Shown: in pieces, positions 7,892 through 16,392 of the stretch
Numbering within the stretch: position 1 is the stretch's first letter
How the letters are laid out: each line of letters starts with the position of its first letter
Origin: CAIQQQ01 sp040399685
GTDB taxonomy: Bacteria > Pseudomonadota > Alphaproteobacteria > Acetobacterales > Acetobacteraceae
Reading direction: 5' to 3'
Length of the DNA stretch: 18,028 bases
NCBI GenBank assembly: GCA_040399685.1
Contig: JBBART010000041.1
Coordinates: 1-18,028, forward strand
Position numbers and translations under genes: made by a program
The notes under the pieces: generated by a model
Seen by the model: only the letters and a program-made list of their open reading frames with translations
What the model was told of the DNA's origin: nothing
Database searches by the model: none

Positions 7892-7919
7892 TTGGCCTCT
7901 ACGTTGGGCTGCGTATATG
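7892..7919 (+). promoter_or_regulatory. Candidate sigma-70-like promoter for the amidotransferase operon
   Basis: In the 84-base divergent region between the beta-helix gene and the amidotransferase gene, TTGGCC (7892-7897) and TATATG (7914-7919) are separated by 16 bases. This is an acceptable though imperfect -35/-10 pair oriented toward the amidotransferase ATG at 7959. The same TATAT stretch could also serve the opposite strand. The site is read from consensus similarity alone. Confidence 0.3.
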
Positions 7920-7958
7920 ACGACCGCATTGCAAGCAACAATATGGCTTGAGACCCCA

Positions 7959-9881
7959 ATGTGTGGACTGACAGGCATCTTCCGGCCTGAAGGTGCTTCT
8001 GTCGATGAGGCTTTGCTGGCCCGTATGACGGCGGCGCTGGCGCTGCGTGGTCCGGATGGCGATGGATTTCACACCGAGCCTGGTATCGGCTTCGGCCATC
8101 GCCGCCTGTCGATCATCGACATTGGCGGCGGCCACCAGCCGATGTTCAACGAGGACAACTCGGTGGTCATCGTCTTCAACGGAATGATCTACAATTTCGC
8201 CGAATTGCGGCCCAAATTGCAGGCGCTGGGCCATGTCTTCCGCAGTGGCCACTCGGACACAGAGACGATCATCCACGCCTGGGAAAGCTGGGGTGTCGAC
8301 TGCCTGCAACACCTCAACGGCATGTTCGCCTTCGCCCTGTGGGACCGCAATCGCGGCCAACTCTTCATGGCGCGTGACCGGCTGGGCAAGAAGCCAATGC
8401 ATTACGCGCCGATGCCGGAAGGCGGCCTGGTGTTCGCATCCGAACTGAAGGCGTTCGCCGGCGTTGCGGGCATCGACCGCACATTGTCGCCAACCGCCAT
8501 CGATGACTTCTTCGCTTTCGGCTACATCCCAGACCCGGCCACGATCTACCAGGGCATCCACAAGCTGCCCGCGGCCCATTATCTGCTGGTCGAGCGCGAC
8601 GGCAGCACGCCCGGCCCGCAGCGCTATTGGGACGTGCCGACCGCCATCACCCCGATCAGCGAAACCGATGCCGTCGCCGAGCTACAGCGCCAGTTGGTTG
8701 AATGCACGAAACTGCGCCTCGCCTCGGATGTGCCGCTGGGCGCCTTCCTGTCCGGCGGCGTCGACAGTTCGGCCGTGGTGGCAACGGCGGCCGGGCGGCA
8801 ATCCGATCCGCTGACCACCTTCACCATCGGCTTTGGCGGTGCGGAAGACGAAACCCCGTTCGCACAGATGATCGCCACGCGCTACGGCACAAGGCAATTT
8901 AGCGAACGTGCCTCGGCGGTGGATTATATCGACGCCGCCCGTCTGCAAGGGGCCATCTTCGGCGAGCCGTTCGGCGACCAGTCCTCGGTGCCCACCCACA
9001 GCGTCTGCGCCCTGGCGCGCAGGCATGTCACGGTCGCGGTGTCCGGCGATGGCGGCGACGAGGTGTTCGCCGGTTATCGTCGTTATCGCTGGCACAGCCT
9101 GACCGAAGCGGTGCGCGCTTATATCCCGGCCCCGATCCGCCGCCACGCGCTGGGCCAACTGGCGCAGATCTACCCGAAACTCGACTGGGCGCCACGCTTC
9201 CTGCGCGCCAAGAACACATTGACAGAACTGAGCCTTGATTCCGCCCTGGGCTATGCGCGGATGATCACCAAGACGCATCGCAAGCAGCGCCGCGCGCTGT
9301 TCTCTCCCAGCCTGCGGGCCCGGCTGGATGGGCATGACCCGAATGCGCGGATCGTGGCGCTGATGGAGGCCTGTCCGTCCGACGATGCGCTGTTACAGGC
9401 GCAATCGGTGGATATTCACACGTATCTGGTGGGTGACATCCTCACCAAGGTGGACCGCACCAGCATGGCGAACTCGCTGGAGACGCGGGCGCCGTTCCTG
9501 GATCATCGCTCCGTCACGTGGGGGATGGGGCTGCCGGCGTCGTTGAAACTGCAGGGCCAGGAAGGCAAATACATCCTCAAGCGGGCGCTGGAACCGTCCG
9601 TGCCGAAGGAAATTCTCTACCGCGCCAAACAGGGCTTTGCCACGTCGCTGGCCGGACTCTTCCGCACCCAGGCCAGCCGGTTGCGCGCCCGCCTGCTGGG
9701 CATGCCGATGCTCGATTGCGGCCTGTTCGAGCCTGACAGCATCGCCGGCCTGATCGACCAGCATGAAAAAGGCCAGTTCGACCACAGCGCTGTTCTGTGG
9801 CTGCTGCTGGTGTTCGAAGGCTTTCTTGTCTCCGAGGTGACACAAGCCCACGCCGCGATGTGCGAGCCCGTTGCCGCATGA
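7959..9881 (+). CDS. asnB: Asparagine-synthase-like amidotransferase (glutamine-hydrolysing), XrtA-associated type
   Basis: The product is a 640-residue class II glutamine amidotransferase plus synthetase. Start ATG 7959 puts the N-terminal nucleophile Cys2 directly after Met (MCGLTGIF), which the family requires; the 14-codon upstream extension would block it. The glutaminase domain has RGPDGDGF, HRRLSIID and FNGMIYNF. The synthetase domain has the ATP pyrophosphate loop SGGVDSS at 265-271 and a later SGDGGDEVFAGYRRY. The opening and the HQPMFNEDNSVVIVFNG and HAWESWG blocks resemble the amidotransferases found in XrtA/PEP-CTERM polysaccharide loci more than housekeeping AsnB. It probably transfers glutamine-derived ammonia to a carboxyl group, either of aspartate or of a uronic acid in the glycan. 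It is first in an operon; the TGA overlaps the next ATG. The gene symbol is by family similarity only. Confidence 0.88.
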   Translation: MCGLTGIFRPEGASVDEALLARMTAALALRGPDGDGFHTEPGIGFGHRRLSIIDIGGGHQPMFNEDNSVVIVFNGMIYNFAELRPKLQALGHVFRSGHSDTETIIHAWESWGVDCLQHLNGMFAFALWDRNRGQLFMARDRLGKKPMHYAPMPEGGLVFASELKAFAGVAGIDRTLSPTAIDDFFAFGYIPDPATIYQGIHKLPAAHYLLVERDGSTPGPQRYWDVPTAITPISETDAVAELQRQLVECTKLRLASDVPLGAFLSGGVDSSAVVATAAGRQSDPLTTFTIGFGGAEDETPFAQMIATRYGTRQFSERASAVDYIDAARLQGAIFGEPFGDQSSVPTHSVCALARRHVTVAVSGDGGDEVFAGYRRYRWHSLTEAVRAYIPAPIRRHALGQLAQIYPKLDWAPRFLRAKNTLTELSLDSALGYARMITKTHRKQRRALFSPSLRARLDGHDPNARIVALMEACPSDDALLQAQSVDIHTYLVGDILTKVDRTSMANSLETRAPFLDHRSVTWGMGLPASLKLQGQEGKYILKRALEPSVPKEILYRAKQGFATSLAGLFRTQASRLRARLLGMPMLDCGLFEPDSIAGLIDQHEKGQFDHSAVLWLLLVFEGFLVSEVTQAHAAMCEPVAA

Positions 9882-10984
9882 GGCCTGTGCTGCTGCATAT
9901 CTACCCGACCTTCGCTGTCGGCGGTGCTCAGGCGCGTTTTTCCGCCGTCGCCAACCATTTTGGCCGGCGCTGGCGGCATGAGATCGTCGCGATGGACGGC
10001 AACACCGACTGCCGCGAACGGCTCGACCCCGGGCTGGATGTCGGCTTCCCCCAGATCGACATCTGCAAGGGCGATACGCTGGGCAATCTGCGCCGGTTTC
10101 GGGGCGTATTGCGGCAGATGCGGCCGCAAACCCTGGTGACCAGCAATTGGGGCTCCATCGAGTGGGCGCTGGCCAACGCCATGTTCCCGCTGGTGCGCCA
10201 CGTCCATGTCGAGGACGGGTTCGGCCCGGAAGAGCGTAGCACCCAGCTGCGCCGTCGCGTGCTCACGCGACGTCTGGCGCTGCGCCGCTGCCTCACGGTG
10301 CTGCCATCGCGCAAGCTGCTCGCCATCGCCACCGACATTTGGCGCCTGCCAGCATCCGCGCTGCGTTATGTGCCAAACGGCGTCGACCTGGCGCGTTTCT
10401 CACCGTCGCAAGCAGCGCCACACTCGCCGCCGGTCATTGGCACCGTGGCGGCCCTGCGTGCCGAGAAGAACCTCGCCCGCCTGCTGCACGCCTTCCATCA
10501 CGCCACGCGCGAGACGCCGGCGCGGTTGCTCATCGCCGGCGACGGCCCTGGACGCGCCGGCCTGGAGGCGCTCGTCGCGTCACTGGGCCTTGGCGACAGC
10601 GTCACCTTCGCCGGCCACCAGCCAGACCCGGCACGGGCCTATGCAAGGTTCGATATCTTTGCCCTGTCCTCCGACACCGAGCAGATGCCGCTATCGGTGT
10701 TGGAGGCAATGGCGTGCGGCCTGCCGATCGCTTCCACCGACGTGGGCGATGTCGGCGCCATGCTGCCAGTGGAAAGCCAGCCCTACCTCGCAGTCTTGGA
10801 TGATGTGTCGCTGGGCGCGAAGCTGCTGACTCTTCTGCGCGACCCCGCCTTATGCCGCCGCGTCGGCGCCGCCAACCGCACCCATGCGGAACGACATTTC
10901 GCGCAGTCCGAGATGTTCTCGCACTACGAAGCCCTTTTCGAGGGCCACTCGCCCCAACAGGACATGACGCAATGGAAGCGCTGA
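9878..10984 (+). CDS. Glycosyltransferase family 4
   Basis: The product is a 368-residue GT-B enzyme. The acceptor domain begins LLHIYPTFAVGGAQARFSAV, with the GGAQ glycine loop typical of GT4 enzymes. The donor domain has IGTVAALRAEKNLARLL, LIAGDGPGRAGLEALV and EQMPLSVLEAMACGLPIAST, whose two glutamates form the E-x7-E nucleotide-sugar site. It should extend a lipid-linked oligosaccharide in the cytoplasm; the sugar is unknown. The overall layout resembles the sugar transferases of exosortase-associated polysaccharide loci. ATG 9878 overlaps the stop of the amidotransferase gene (ATGA) and was chosen over upstream in-frame starts because the homologous sequence begins there. Its last 13 bases overlap the start of the next small gene. 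Confidence 0.87.
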   Translation: MRPVLLHIYPTFAVGGAQARFSAVANHFGRRWRHEIVAMDGNTDCRERLDPGLDVGFPQIDICKGDTLGNLRRFRGVLRQMRPQTLVTSNWGSIEWALANAMFPLVRHVHVEDGFGPEERSTQLRRRVLTRRLALRRCLTVLPSRKLLAIATDIWRLPASALRYVPNGVDLARFSPSQAAPHSPPVIGTVAALRAEKNLARLLHAFHHATRETPARLLIAGDGPGRAGLEALVASLGLGDSVTFAGHQPDPARAYARFDIFALSSDTEQMPLSVLEAMACGLPIASTDVGDVGAMLPVESQPYLAVLDDVSLGAKLLTLLRDPALCRRVGAANRTHAERHFAQSEMFSHYEALFEGHSPQQDMTQWKR

Positions 10985-11154
10985 TCTTTCTGATGGATGC
11001 GATCGCCATCATCGTCCTGGTCGTCACCAGCCTGCGCAACGACAAGCGCAAGCCGGGCGAGCCGATGACAGGGCCGTTCCGCTATGCTGAAACAGTGGAC
11101 CGCGTGTCCGCGGCCAGACGCCCGATGGCGCATCTGCCGCAGGACGGAACATAA
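10972..11154 (+). CDS. Small single-span membrane protein
   Basis: ATG 10972 opens a 60-residue frame that ends at TAA 11152-11154. Residues 1-20 (MEALIFLMDAIAIIVLVVTS) form one hydrophobic segment with an acidic N-terminus, followed by LRNDKRKPGE, which fits a membrane anchor with a basic cytoplasmic tail by the positive-inside rule. The start overlaps the end of the GT4 gene by 13 bases, and only 2 bases separate its stop from the ligase ATG, so it is tightly embedded in the operon. I do not know its function. By analogy with other small proteins of polysaccharide loci it might assist the ligase or glycosyltransferase complex, which is inference. Its compact placement and the sensible topology are the evidence that it is real. 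Confidence 0.7.
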   Translation: MEALIFLMDAIAIIVLVVTSLRNDKRKPGEPMTGPFRYAETVDRVSAARRPMAHLPQDGT

Positions 11155-11156
11155 GG

Positions 11157-12473
11157 ATGCGCGATCTTCTGTTCGCCATGGTCTGGGTTGTGCTGTTCCC
11201 GGTCGCCTTGTGGTCTGCCCATATCGGCGTGCTTCTGTGGATCTGGGTGGCGCTGATTTCGCCCAACGAACAGCTGTATGGCTTCATGGCCGACGTGCCG
11301 TTCAACAAGATGGTCGCGGCGGTGACGGTGCTGGTGCTCTTGCTGAATCGTGAGAAGAAGAAATTCTATGTCGATGCCACCGTCCTCCTGATCATGGCAC
11401 TGGCGGTCGTTGGTACGATCTCGGCCTTCACGTCGATTGTCGCCAGTGATGACGGGTTTAGCCGGTATCAGAAGATGATCAAGGAATTCACCCTTGGCGG
11501 GCTGATCATGGGGTTGATGGCAACCCGTCACCGCATCCATATGACGGTGATCGTGCTCTGTGTAGCGCTGGGCTTCACCAGCGTGGTGGAGGGACTGGAA
11601 TATATTGTCAGCGCCGGCGGGCATAAAATTCTGGGAACAGGTGCGATCGGAGACAACAACTCCATTGCATTGGCGGTTCTTCTCATCGTGCCGTTGCTCT
11701 ATTATCTGGCCCGCTATTCGACGGTAAAGCCGGTTCGCCTCACCTATATCGCGGTTTTGCTCATCAGCCTTGTCACCGTGGTCGGCACGTTCTCGCGTGG
11801 TGGCTTCATTGGCCTTCTTGTTCTCCTGGTGTTTTTCATCATCAACAGCAAGAACAAGCTGCCAACCATCGCCATGGTGGTGGTAGGTGCTCTGATCGTG
11901 TCGTTCTTTGCCACCGATGACTGGCTGGGCCGGATCGACACCATCAAGGATGCCGGCGACAACGGCTCGTTCATGGGCAGGGTCGTGGCCTGGAAGCTCA
12001 GCACCCTGATCGCCATGGACAACCCCCTCTATGGCGGGGGCTTTCACGCGGTGCAGCGCTATCCGGTGTGGATGCATTACCGCGACATGCTCCCCGCGTT
12101 CGAGTTCATCCCAACCCCGCCGGCGGACGACTACCCGCACGCTGCACACAGCATCTATTTCGAGGTGCTGGGCGATTTAGGATTTGTCGGGTTGTTCCTG
12201 TTCATGGGGGTGCTGGCCGTGGCGCTCTATAATTGCCGCTGGATCGCCCAGACCGCCAAACGCCACCCTTGCGTGACATGGGCAGGCGATCTGGCGCAGA
12301 TGCTGCAAATAGGCATCATCGTCTACATGGTGTCCGGCGCCGCTCTCAGCATGGCGTATTTCGAAGGATTCTGGATCATGGTGGCGCTGATCTCGCGCCT
12401 GCGGAAAACCGTGCAGGACATAATCGCGGCGCCGATAATGGCTTCCGCAGATGCCGCACCCGATCGGGGATAG
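11157..12473 (+). CDS. O-antigen ligase/polymerase-like membrane protein, exosortase-A-associated O-glycosylation ligase type
   Basis: The product is a 438-residue polytopic protein with about ten membrane segments. The start MRDLLFAMVWVVLFPVAL, the segment GAIGDNNSIALA, the FSRGGFIGLLV motif after a run of transmembrane helices, and the large periplasmic loop with HAAHSIYFEVLGDLGFVGL resemble the putative O-glycosylation ligases associated with exosortase A (Wzy_C/WaaL superfamily). These enzymes polymerise lipid-linked repeats or move a glycan from the lipid carrier to an acceptor at the outer face of the inner membrane. The arginine in FSRGG and the histidine of the HAAHS loop match the usual catalytic region. 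ATG 11157 is 2 bases after the small membrane protein stop. The stop at 12471-12473 is 83 bases before the substrate-binding protein gene. Confidence 0.85.
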   Translation: MRDLLFAMVWVVLFPVALWSAHIGVLLWIWVALISPNEQLYGFMADVPFNKMVAAVTVLVLLLNREKKKFYVDATVLLIMALAVVGTISAFTSIVASDDGFSRYQKMIKEFTLGGLIMGLMATRHRIHMTVIVLCVALGFTSVVEGLEYIVSAGGHKILGTGAIGDNNSIALAVLLIVPLLYYLARYSTVKPVRLTYIAVLLISLVTVVGTFSRGGFIGLLVLLVFFIINSKNKLPTIAMVVVGALIVSFFATDDWLGRIDTIKDAGDNGSFMGRVVAWKLSTLIAMDNPLYGGGFHAVQRYPVWMHYRDMLPAFEFIPTPPADDYPHAAHSIYFEVLGDLGFVGLFLFMGVLAVALYNCRWIAQTAKRHPCVTWAGDLAQMLQIGIIVYMVSGAALSMAYFEGFWIMVALISRLRKTVQDIIAAPIMASADAAPDRG

Positions 12474-12556
12474 CAGGGCCGGTGGCATGGCACGGCGCTT
12501 GCTGGGCTCTGGCGGGTCGCTCCCTATCCAGGGGCGCGGCAAGGCGGAGGATCATC

Positions 12557-14137
12557 ATGCATCGCAGGACCTTGCTGGGCGCGGGATTGGGCGGGGCGAT
12601 GGCACTGGCGCGACCAGCATTGGTGCGGGCGCAATCGGCCAGCACGCTGAAATTCATCCCCTATGCCGATCTGGCCCTGCTCGACCCCGCGGTCAGCGCC
12701 TTCATCACCCGCAACCATGTGCTGATGGTATTTGACACGCTGTTCGCGATGGATGCCAACGGCGTGGCGCAGCCGCAGATGCTGTCCGGATACACCACTG
12801 CGCCCGATGGCCTAACCTGGACCCTCACGCTCCGCCCCGGCCTTACATTCCACGACGGCAGCCCGGTGCTGGCGCGCGATGCCGTCGCCAGCATTCAGCG
12901 CTGGCAGGTCAACGACGCGTTCGGCCAGGCACTGGCCGCAGCCACCGACGAATTGTCGGCGCCCAGCGACACCGAGATCAAATTCCGCCTCAAGTTCCGC
13001 TTTCATCTGCTGCCGGACGCCTTGGCCCACCCCACCAACACCATGGCCGCCATCATGCCCGAGCGGCTGGCCAAAACGCCAGCCAGTGCGCGGCTTGTCG
13101 AAATGGTCGGCAGCGGCCCGTTCCGCTATCTGGCCAACGAACGCGTGCCCGGCGCCCGCAACCATTATGCGAAGTTCGAGGGCTATGTGCCGCGCCAGGG
13201 TACGCCCAGCTTCTGCGCCGGGCCGCGGATTGTGAATTTCGACCGTGTGGAATGGATCACCACCCCCGACCCTTCCACCCAGGTGGCGGCCTTGCGCGCC
13301 GGCGAGGTCGACTGGGTGGAACAGCCGCTGATGGACCTCGTTCCCTCGCTGCGTGCCAACAAGGCGCTCAAGGTCGAGGTGGTGGAGACCAAGGGGTTGA
13401 TCGCCTATCTGCGTTTCAACCAGTTATTCCCGCCGTTCGACAACGTGGCCATCCGCCGGGTGCTGCTGAAGGCGGTCAATCAGCGCGAATACATGGACGC
13501 CGTGGTGGGGGGCAATGCGCCATATGACGCGCAATGCGGCAGTTTCCCCAGCGGTACGCCGTTGGCCAACAATGCCGGGATGGAGGCGCTGAGCGGCACC
13601 CATAAGATAGACGACCTTAAGCGCGAACTGGAACAAGCCGGCTACAAGGGCGAACGTGTCGTGTTCCTGTCGCCGACCGACGTGCCGCGCATCAACGCTA
13701 TTGCCTCGGTGGGCGTGGACATGCTGCGCAAGCTGGGTATGAACGTGGATGATGTGTCCACTGACTGGGGGACCGCGGTGCAGCGTTCTGTCAGCCGCCA
13801 GCCGATCGACAAAGACGGCTGGAACATGTTCGCGGCGTTCTCAGGCGGCTATGACATGAGCACCCCCGGAAGCCACCAGTTGCTGCGTGGCAACGGCCCG
13901 CGCGCCTATAACGGCTGGCCCGAGGCGCCCAAGCTGGAGGCGCTGCGTGAAACATTCCTGGCCACTGAAGACTCTGCGTCACAGCTTCAGATCGCCCGCG
14001 AGATCCAGACTCAGGCCATGCAGGACGTCCCGTATCTGCCACTCGGCTCTTATTTCCAGCCGGTGGCCTACACCGCCAGCCTGCACGACATGCCCAAGGG
14101 GCTCATTCAGTTCACCGGCGTGAAGCGTGGCGCATGA
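12557..14137 (+). CDS. ABC transporter substrate-binding protein, family 5 (peptide/nickel type), Tat-exported
   Basis: The product is a 526-residue periplasmic solute-binding protein. The N-terminus HRRTLLGAGLGGAMA has twin arginines followed by a weakly hydrophobic core and ends near VRAQS, so a Tat signal peptide is likely. The SBP_bac_5 hallmarks follow: VFDTLFAMDANGVAQPQML, then DGLTWTLTLRPGLTFHDGSPV with a DAVASIQRW helix. Such proteins deliver oligopeptides, nickel, glutathione or opines to an ABC importer. No permease or ATPase gene is next to it, so it is an orphan here and its ligand is unknown. ATG 12557 is preceded by a strong AAGGCGGAGG ribosome binding site (12541-12550). It may be cotranscribed with the ligase gene (83-base gap) or may simply follow it. 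Confidence 0.87.
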   Translation: MHRRTLLGAGLGGAMALARPALVRAQSASTLKFIPYADLALLDPAVSAFITRNHVLMVFDTLFAMDANGVAQPQMLSGYTTAPDGLTWTLTLRPGLTFHDGSPVLARDAVASIQRWQVNDAFGQALAAATDELSAPSDTEIKFRLKFRFHLLPDALAHPTNTMAAIMPERLAKTPASARLVEMVGSGPFRYLANERVPGARNHYAKFEGYVPRQGTPSFCAGPRIVNFDRVEWITTPDPSTQVAALRAGEVDWVEQPLMDLVPSLRANKALKVEVVETKGLIAYLRFNQLFPPFDNVAIRRVLLKAVNQREYMDAVVGGNAPYDAQCGSFPSGTPLANNAGMEALSGTHKIDDLKRELEQAGYKGERVVFLSPTDVPRINAIASVGVDMLRKLGMNVDDVSTDWGTAVQRSVSRQPIDKDGWNMFAAFSGGYDMSTPGSHQLLRGNGPRAYNGWPEAPKLEALRETFLATEDSASQLQIAREIQTQAMQDVPYLPLGSYFQPVAYTASLHDMPKGLIQFTGVKRGA

Positions 14138-15234
14138 GCGCCCCACAGCCTTTATGATTTCAATCACGGAGGGCTGCATGCGCCGTCAATAGCCCACGCG
14201 CTCCGTTGCTTCCGCCGCTGGAGCGGTCAAGGAACCGCCCGGCAGTAGGCCGCGCGTCTCAAGGTCAGTTGGTCCATCCGGCGACACAAGGAGCGGTTGC
14301 TGCCTCCTGCACCAGGCCAGGCGACAGCACGGCTTTGTGGGTCAATGTGCCGGTAAACCATGACGGCGTGTTACCTGCGCGACTGCAAGGCGTGCCGGCG
14401 CAACGTTGTCAACGCCGGACTCAGCCTATGCCGGGCAAAGTCTACAAGGGCCAACGACGATCGTCCCTGCTTGGTTAGCCTGCCAGGAATCAAAGTCCCA
14501 GCAGGCCCGATTATTATCAACTAGCATCCATACGTTGCACAAACTCGTGCCAGTCAGGAGGTAAGCGTCCAGCCTTAACGGTCCAGGCGAATGGTGAGAG
14601 ATTGCTGCGCCCGTCGCCTATCGCCGGAGCATCGCATATCACGGATGGGCGGACGAGTTTCATGCATTCCGATGAACATCATCTGGAAATTAACCATATG
14701 CTAATTGCTTTTGGCACATATAATCTACGCGGAATAACGTCATAAACATACAGATTGTTTGAATTTTGGATTTGTTCAAAAAACATGGCCGAAAACTATA
14801 TAAAAACCACATTGGTTTATGTCGTAATTTAGATGTCGTTTAAACAAAAAATTCTGAAATATATAAAAGCTGCAGACCATCCGGTTCATTAGTCGACCCA
14901 TATCATGGCGCTCTTTTAATTGATCCCCAACGATCATAATTTTTCCACGGGTGAACGCGATGATGTGTTCTGGTCTTGGCTTCAGCCCAATGACAACTGG
15001 GCGCCCTCCTCTCATAAAATTCGGCATGACCATCCCAAGGGCAGTGTGCTCATGGTGGCTCACACGATTCCAATGGTATTGGCGATGTTTGCTATGAGCG
15101 CTCTGCCAATCTGCAGAGCGTAGGTGCAATTGATGGTATGTATCGTCCTGTTAACCCTCAAAAATAAATTGCATTGCGATTTCAAATAATTTTCGCACAA
15201 ACGCCTTCGTGCAAAGAGGCGGGGAGATACAATT
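14138..15234. other. Gene-poor, partly AT-rich intergenic region
   Basis: I find no convincing gene in these 1.1 kb. Short open frames exist (14206-14478 and 14920-15123 on the plus strand, 14776-15129 on the minus strand) but none has a recognisable domain, a good ribosome binding site or a family-like sequence. From about 14650 the base composition turns clearly AT-rich, in contrast to the polysaccharide genes on the left. It contains a TATAAT at 14719-14724 without a matching -35, and two inverted repeats near 15070-15120. It probably marks the boundary between two unrelated gene blocks. Decayed coding sequence cannot be excluded for 14900-15130. Confidence 0.6.
15099..15120 (+). repeat. 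Perfect 8-bp stem-loop
   Basis: CGCTCTGC (15099-15106) and GCAGAGCG (15113-15120) form a perfect inverted repeat around a 6-base loop. A smaller one, CCAAT-GGT-ATTGG, lies at 15070-15082. Neither is followed by a T-run on either strand, so an intrinsic terminator is not supported. The hairpin lies 114 bases before the start of the MCP-like gene and could be a protein-binding site or a leader-RNA hairpin. Confidence 0.45.
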
Positions 15235-16392
15235 TTGTTTCGATCCATGATTCGTGCGCGCGCAGTCGCACATAGCGCTGATCCCTCTGAGGCAGTGCTT
15301 TCGGTGCCCGAAATCCTAGTTCGGCCTGCGGCAGTCGACGGAACTGCCGAAGCCTTGCTTGGCCGCTGGCTGGAGTTATCAGAGCTGGAGCGCCGATCGT
15401 TTCTTGCAATGACCCGCGAACTGGTGTCCTCGTCTGCTGTCATTGAGCAAAGCGTTGTGAGCCTCAGCGAGCGTTTTCAGGAACTAACAGACGGCGCCCA
15501 GGCGCAAATGGCGCGTGTGGAAGCCATCATCGAATCCGCCCGCTCGATCCGTGTTGGTGGCGAAGAAACCAGTCTCAACGACGCGACAAAGTTTATCGAG
15601 GACGTTCTGGTCAAGGTCATCGAGACGGTCTTACAGATTTCCAAGGACGCCATGCGGATGGTTTACTCCCTCGACGATGTTGTGGTTGAGGTGGAAGGTG
15701 CTGGAAAATGCATCACCCAGTTGGAGGCGATCAACCATCAAACGCGCTTTCTGGCCCTGAATGCGGCCATTGAAGCTGCACGAGCCGGCGAAAACGCTGG
15801 CCCGTTCGCGGTGATTGCGCGGGAAATTCGCGAATTATCTACAAAAACAGCTGAAACGGTCAGCTCTGTCGACGCGCGTGTTTCCGCAATATCTGTCAGC
15901 GTGATGCGCAGTCATCATGTGCTGAAGGAGATCGCCACCGTCGATCTGTCCGAGCACATATTTGCCAAGGAGCGCTTAAACGAACTGATGCTTGGGATGA
16001 AAGGTCAAAACACCGATTTTATCGCCGTCCTGTCCGAAACAGCCGAGGCTTCGGCTGCTCTGTCCGCGACCATCGCGCCGTTGGTGATGGGGTTGCAATT
16101 CCAGGATCGAACTGCCCAGCGCTTTGCTCACGTTGTCGAGGCTCTTAGCACGCTTGCCGAAGCCGGCACTGCCTTGCGGCAGGCAACCCACGACGCCATG
16201 CCGGGGAAATTTACAGAAGGTGAAATTGACAAGGCCTGGCTCGAACGGATGGTGGAAAAACAAACTCTTGGGGAGGTGCGCAAGCGCTTCCTTGCCCACC
16301 TTATCAATGATTCGTCATCGAGCCTGGGTGACGACACCCTCGCTGTTGAACCTCAAATATCGACCGATGGTGGCGAAATAGATCTATTTTGA
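15235..16392 (+). CDS. Soluble MCP-like chemotaxis signalling protein
   Basis: The 385-residue product contains the conserved tip of methyl-accepting chemotaxis protein signalling domains (about residues 163-205: LEAINHQTRFLALNAAIEAA, then RAGENAGPFAVIAREIRELS). This tip binds CheA and CheW. Long helices, probably coiled coil, flank it. There are no membrane segments and no recognisable ligand-binding domain in the first 160 residues, so it should be cytoplasmic. A later stretch, PLVMGLQFQDRTAQRFAHVV, resembles the C-terminal helices of MCP-like proteins that sit in che operons. TTG 15235 is chosen because GGGGAG (15221-15226) lies 8 bases upstream; ATG 15247 is too far from it. It is followed by STAS, CheY and CheA genes, supporting a role in that pathway. 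Confidence 0.8.
   Translation: MFRSMIRARAVAHSADPSEAVLSVPEILVRPAAVDGTAEALLGRWLELSELERRSFLAMTRELVSSSAVIEQSVVSLSERFQELTDGAQAQMARVEAIIESARSIRVGGEETSLNDATKFIEDVLVKVIETVLQISKDAMRMVYSLDDVVVEVEGAGKCITQLEAINHQTRFLALNAAIEAARAGENAGPFAVIAREIRELSTKTAETVSSVDARVSAISVSVMRSHHVLKEIATVDLSEHIFAKERLNELMLGMKGQNTDFIAVLSETAEASAALSATIAPLVMGLQFQDRTAQRFAHVVEALSTLAEAGTALRQATHDAMPGKFTEGEIDKAWLERMVEKQTLGEVRKRFLAHLINDSSSSLGDDTLAVEPQISTDGGEIDLF

Noticed and set aside
11082..12149. 355-residue minus-strand open frame opposite the ligase gene
   Set aside because: It is rich in His, Asp, Gln and Arg, as expected of the complement of a hydrophobic membrane protein gene; no domain.
14129..14142. GGCGC-ATGA-GCGCC hairpin at the end of the substrate-binding protein gene as a terminator
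   Set aside because: The stem is only 5 bp, it overlaps the stop codon, and no T-run follows.
14206..14524. Short plus-strand frames, including a 54-residue cysteine-containing frame starting at 14360
   Set aside because: No ribosome binding site, no domain and no operon context.
14711..14730. TTGGCACATATAATC as a sigma-54 or sigma-70 promoter
   Set aside because: The GG-GC spacing required for sigma-54 is absent, and the TATAAT has no -35 at a suitable distance and no gene close downstream.
14776..15129. 117-residue minus-strand open frame in the AT-rich gap
   Set aside because: No recognisable family or initiation signal; kept only as a possible decayed sequence.
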